NCBI GenBank assembly: GCA_946402595.1
Contig: CAMIWY010000048.1
Coordinates: 1-8,684 of the forward strand
Direction: 5' to 3'
Length of the DNA: 8,684 bases
From: an uncultured Clostridia bacterium
GTDB lineage: Bacteria > Bacillota > Clostridia > Peptostreptococcales > Anaerovoracaceae
Both the position numbers and the translations under genes were made by a program. Of the stretch, positions 6,405 to 8,684 are shown one piece after another. The notes below the pieces were generated by a model that saw only the letters and a program-made list of their open reading frames with translations, did not search any database and had not been told where the DNA came from. How positions within the stretch are numbered: position 1 is the stretch's first letter; every line of letters begins with the position of its first letter.

Positions 6405-6875
6405 ATGGCAATTGACAGAGCGGACTGGCACTGGGAGACCGCAGAGGAAGAGTTCCGTGAAAAGAATGGTGTTACCGGAGAACTGACACAGGAGCAGATC
6501 AACCGGGTCTGGCTGTATGCCGCTAACCACATAGGTCTATTTGTTAAATGGATCATTGACAGGGGCTTCGAGGGTGAAGATGCAGATCCGGATCTTTGCG
6601 AAAAAGTCCGCGCAGGTGAGATGTCCGGAACTGAATACCTGATGATCAATTGTGACGGCAAACTGTGGGAGTCAGATATAAGGGAAGACATTCTGCCTTT
6701 TGTCATGGCTTACTACTATGATGAATCGGGAGAGTACCTGAAACACTATGCAGAATGCTGTCTGGACGATGATGACAAGCCTTGCTATGGAGTGATTACC
6801 GGGGAAGAGGATTATAAGCGCTTGAAGGCTAAAATTGATGATGCCTATGCGCAATTCCTTGCAGAAAAGCACTGA
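6405..6875 (+). CDS. Small acidic protein, DUF7832-like
   Basis: From the supported start the product has 156 residues, is acidic and has no signal peptide or membrane segment. Landmarks are DRADWHW (4-10), YAANHIGLFVKWI (38-50), GTEYLMINCDGKLWESDI (75-92) and FVMAYYYD (99-106). The order 'D-x-A-x-W-H, then HIG-[ML]-F, then a CDGK block, then F-x-x-Y-Y' matches my memory of small uncharacterised proteins grouped as DUF7832. That assignment is from recall, not a search. No function is known to me. The gene follows the hydrolase after 105 bases with no terminator between, so they may share a transcript. It has no recognisable catalytic motif. Confidence 0.8.
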   Translation: MAIDRADWHWETAEEEFREKNGVTGELTQEQINRVWLYAANHIGLFVKWIIDRGFEGEDADPDLCEKVRAGEMSGTEYLMINCDGKLWESDIREDILPFVMAYYYDESGEYLKHYAECCLDDDDKPCYGVITGEEDYKRLKAKIDDAYAQFLAEKH

Positions 6876-6957
6876 GACCCCTCTTTGCAAAGAATGCAAT
6901 CCTGACATAGATCAGTATACCGGCAATGAAGACGTTTGAGACAGGAGGAACAGAAAT

Positions 6958-7131
6958 ATGATGAATGTAAAGGAGTTTCAGGAAAAATATCCTACCAGAG
7001 CAGAAAAAGAAGAGGCTTTAAGACAAATGACGGACGAGGAGATAGATGAACTGATAAGCACTGTGGATAACATCCAGGGGAAAATCTTCTATTCTAAGTT
7101 TAAGACACAGCGAGAGCATAGAGACAAATAA
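6958..7131 (+). CDS. Hypothetical small protein, 57 residues
   Basis: A short reading frame starts MMNVKEFQEKYPTRAEKEEA and ends at TAA 7129-7131. AGGAGGAA at 6943-6950, seven bases before the first ATG, is one of the best ribosome binding sites in the window, which argues that this is a real gene. The protein is highly charged and probably all helical (EEALRQMTDEEIDELISTVD at 18-37), with a basic tail KFKTQREHRDK. There are no cysteines, no membrane segment and no known motif that I recognise. It could be a small regulator, an antitoxin-like protein or a passenger of the nearby recombinase element. No partner toxin is visible. Confidence 0.65.
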   Translation: MMNVKEFQEKYPTRAEKEEALRQMTDEEIDELISTVDNIQGKIFYSKFKTQREHRDK

Positions 7132-7242
7132 ATTCTTCCACAGTTTATGTCAACAGACTCATGGAACACGACTGGGGGGCAGAAGTTGATCAGATTCTAC
7201 GATCCTGACGGCAATCTCATAGAAGTCGGAACACCATATTAA
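7132..7242 (+). pseudogene. 3' remnant of a glyoxalase/VOC-family gene with a frameshift
   Basis: Two frames join to give a typical end of a vicinal-oxygen-chelate (glyoxalase/bleomycin-resistance) domain. The first frame reads VYVNRLMEHDWG (7143-7178). The second reads QKLIRFYDPDGNLIEVGTPY and then TAA (7180-7242). Removing one base from the run of six G at 7174-7179 makes the two continuous. The glutamate in NLIEVG is the usual last metal ligand of the fold. About 37 codons remain of a domain normally near 120-130 residues, with no start codon, so the gene is both truncated and frameshifted. It begins right at the stop of the 57-residue gene. Confidence 0.8.
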
Positions 7243-7270
7243 GCCTAAATGACAGAATGGCGTACAACGA

Positions 7271-7315
7271 AAAGCCGGAACCGTTAAATGCAGTAATTGC
7301 AACGGTTCCGGTTTT
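7271..7315. terminator. Bidirectional intrinsic terminator
   Basis: CCGGAACCGTT (7275-7285) pairs perfectly over 11 bases with AACGGTTCCGG (7301-7311) around a 15-base loop. On the plus strand it is followed by TTTT (7312-7315). On the minus strand the hairpin is followed by CTTTT. It would end rightward transcripts from the small genes and leftward transcripts of the recombinase, whose stop codon (7314-7316) overlaps its edge. Confidence 0.85.
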
Positions 7316-8684
7316 ATGGTGTCCCAGAGTCGAGTGTAATAGAACTGGAGCTTGGATTATTGTTGAAATACTTTTCGATGTCGGCAACTTCGTGGTTTGA
7401 GACCTTGCCTTTCCGGCCTGAATGGTTCAGAAATATGCTGAAGTGATCATCATATAGATATATACGGTCTATGAGCGTGTTCACCAATAGCTTCTGATAC
7501 TCAAGGTCATCACGACTTCCAAGTTTTATTGATCTCATAAAGATACGAATGAGATCAGGCTCTATAATCCTTTGCTTTGCTTGTTCTTTCTGCAACAGCC
7601 TATTTAGCTCTTCGAGCTCATCCTCCCGTTGCTTCAGTCTGTTTACTATTCTTGCGGAATTCACACCTTCTTCGAGCTGATCCAGCAGGACTTCTATTTT
7701 ACTCTCAATAGATTTGATCTTTTCGCGTAAACTGATCGCAGTGGGGCTTTCCTGATCCATATGATTTTGTTCTTCAACAGCCTTTATGATATTATCTATC
7801 ATTTCCTCGGATATGAGGTCGCGACAGGCGTCAAGAACAAGCGGCTCTATGACATCCTTTCTGACATTCTTCTTGTTACATTTCTTAGGAGAGTTCAGAC
7901 ACTTATAGTACCGATAGGTCTTGCCTGTACTTGAGGTACCTGAGACGCCATCCATAGGATCTTTGCAATGTCCACAGAACAACTTCCCGGAAAGAAGATA
8001 ATCTTCAATAGCAGGTCGATGCCCGTGCTTACGTTTTCGTGTGATCTCCTGAACTTCTTCAAAGAGTTCATCGCTGATTATACGAGGGACACCGCCCGGG
8101 ATACGTACATCTTTGTAAATGTAGATACCTTTGTACATTTCGTTATGAAGGACGGTGGATAACGAGCCTCGTTTAAACTGATTCCCAAGCTGGGTTTTGA
8201 TGCCTCTGTCATTGAGATCATCCATTACAGATTTTATTGTTTCACCTGAAGCTACACGCTCATATATCTCGAGCACTATCGGAGCTCTTTGCTCATCCAG
8301 AATAAAGTGGTCATTTTCATCGACGGCATATCCCAATGGGACAGTGCTGCCGTTGTATTTACATTGCGCTGCTCTCTGGAGCATTCCACGAGTTACTTTT
8401 TCGGAAAGCTGAGCACTGAACCACTGGCTGATAGTCTCAAGCATACCCTCTGTGATGATGCCGGAGCTATCTGAGGCAATGTTCTCTTTGGCAGATATAA
8501 CTCTTACTCCGTTGTCGGCAAGTATCTTCTTGTAGTAACCGGAATCATTCTTGTTGCGAGCAAAGCGATCCAGCTGGTATACAAGTATGACTTCAAAGTT
8601 GCCAAATTCGCTGTCAGCGATCATACGCAAAAATTCCGGTCGCCTGTCGGTCTTCGCACTCTGCGCCCGGTCGATATATTCCTG
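7314..8684 (-). CDS. Large serine recombinase, N-terminus cut by window edge
   Basis: The frame is open from the right edge (8684) to TAA at 7316-7314, giving 456 residues. TTG or ATG codons near 8630 are internal, since the sequence before them (EYIDRAQSAKTDRRPEF) is conserved resolvase-domain sequence. LDRFARN (38-44) carries the conserved D39, R40 and R43 of the serine recombinase active site. The catalytic serine lies in the roughly 35-40 missing residues. LSEKVTRGM (93-101) ends the catalytic domain. A recombinase domain follows at about 115-225, then a zinc ribbon with C237, C240, C262 and C269, and a long coiled coil at about 315-371. These enzymes integrate and excise phages, conjugative elements and transposons by 2-bp staggered cuts at att sites. 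More AT-rich than the operon to the left, which agrees with acquisition by transfer. Confidence 0.95.
   Translation of the reverse strand, partial: QEYIDRAQSAKTDRRPEFLRMIADSEFGNFEVILVYQLDRFARNKNDSGYYKKILADNGVRVISAKENIASDSSGIITEGMLETISQWFSAQLSEKVTRGMLQRAAQCKYNGSTVPLGYAVDENDHFILDEQRAPIVLEIYERVASGETIKSVMDDLNDRGIKTQLGNQFKRGSLSTVLHNEMYKGIYIYKDVRIPGGVPRIISDELFEEVQEITRKRKHGHRPAIEDYLLSGKLFCGHCKDPMDGVSGTSSTGKTYRYYKCLNSPKKCNKKNVRKDVIEPLVLDACRDLISEEMIDNIIKAVEEQNHMDQESPTAISLREKIKSIESKIEVLLDQLEEGVNSARIVNRLKQREDELEELNRLLQKEQAKQRIIEPDLIRIFMRSIKLGSRDDLEYQKLLVNTLIDRIYLYDDHFSIFLNHSGRKGKVSNHEVADIEKYFNNNPSSSSITLDSGTP

Noticed and set aside
7968..8474. Three short plus-strand open frames in the recombinase region
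   Set aside because: They are antisense shadows with no ribosome binding site and no recognisable protein motif.
8622..8630. TTG or ATG near 8630 as the start of the recombinase
   Set aside because: The frame stays open to the window edge and encodes conserved resolvase-domain residues upstream, so the true start is outside the window.
1..8684. CRISPR array, tRNA or rRNA genes
   Set aside because: No regularly spaced repeats, cloverleaf-like sequences or rRNA signatures were seen.

Overview
The window looks like a chromosomal segment of a low-to-mid GC Gram-positive anaerobe, most likely a member of the Clostridia. The basis is the strong GGAGG-type ribosome binding sites, heavy AGA/AGG arginine codon use, tight co-directional operons, a clostridial-type large serine recombinase and an anaerobe-style membrane 4Fe-4S protein. 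This placement is inference; no rRNA or universal marker gene is present.

Layout. (1) Positions 1-687, minus strand: an IclR-family transcriptional regulator whose last residues run off the left edge. (2) Positions 688-908: a divergent control region with a good candidate promoter for the regulator, a weaker extended -10 for the genes to the right, and an inverted repeat (GCAGAA...TTCTGC, 771-793) between them that could be the regulator's operator. (3) Positions 909-4997, plus strand: a compact five-gene operon with gaps of 11, 18, 15 and 13 bases. It encodes a GNAT acetyltransferase fused to an NAD(P)H-hydrate epimerase, a small cupin, a fructosamine-kinase-family protein, an alpha/beta hydrolase and a polytopic 4Fe-4S membrane protein, and it ends in a clear intrinsic terminator at 5098-5121. 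(4) Positions 5284-6875, plus strand: a second alpha/beta hydrolase behind its own extended -10 promoter, then a small acidic protein that resembles DUF7832-type proteins. (5) Positions 6958-7131: a 57-residue orphan protein. (6) Positions 7132-7242: the 3' remnant of a glyoxalase/VOC-family gene, broken by a one-base slip in a run of six G. (7) Positions 7275-7315: a two-way terminator. (8) Positions 7314-8684, minus strand: a large serine recombinase whose N-terminus, including the catalytic serine, lies beyond the right edge.

How it may fit together. Two of the five operon genes belong to families known for metabolite-damage repair: NAD(P)HX epimerase repairs hydrated nicotinamide cofactors, and fructosamine kinases start removal of sugar adducts from amines. 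With an acetyltransferase, a cupin, a hydrolase and a redox membrane protein, and a divergent IclR regulator, this reads as a locally controlled repair or small-molecule processing operon. The joint role is inference. The right third is more AT-rich and has the broken gene, an orphan small ORF and the recombinase, so it looks like the edge of a mobile element or a decayed insertion site.
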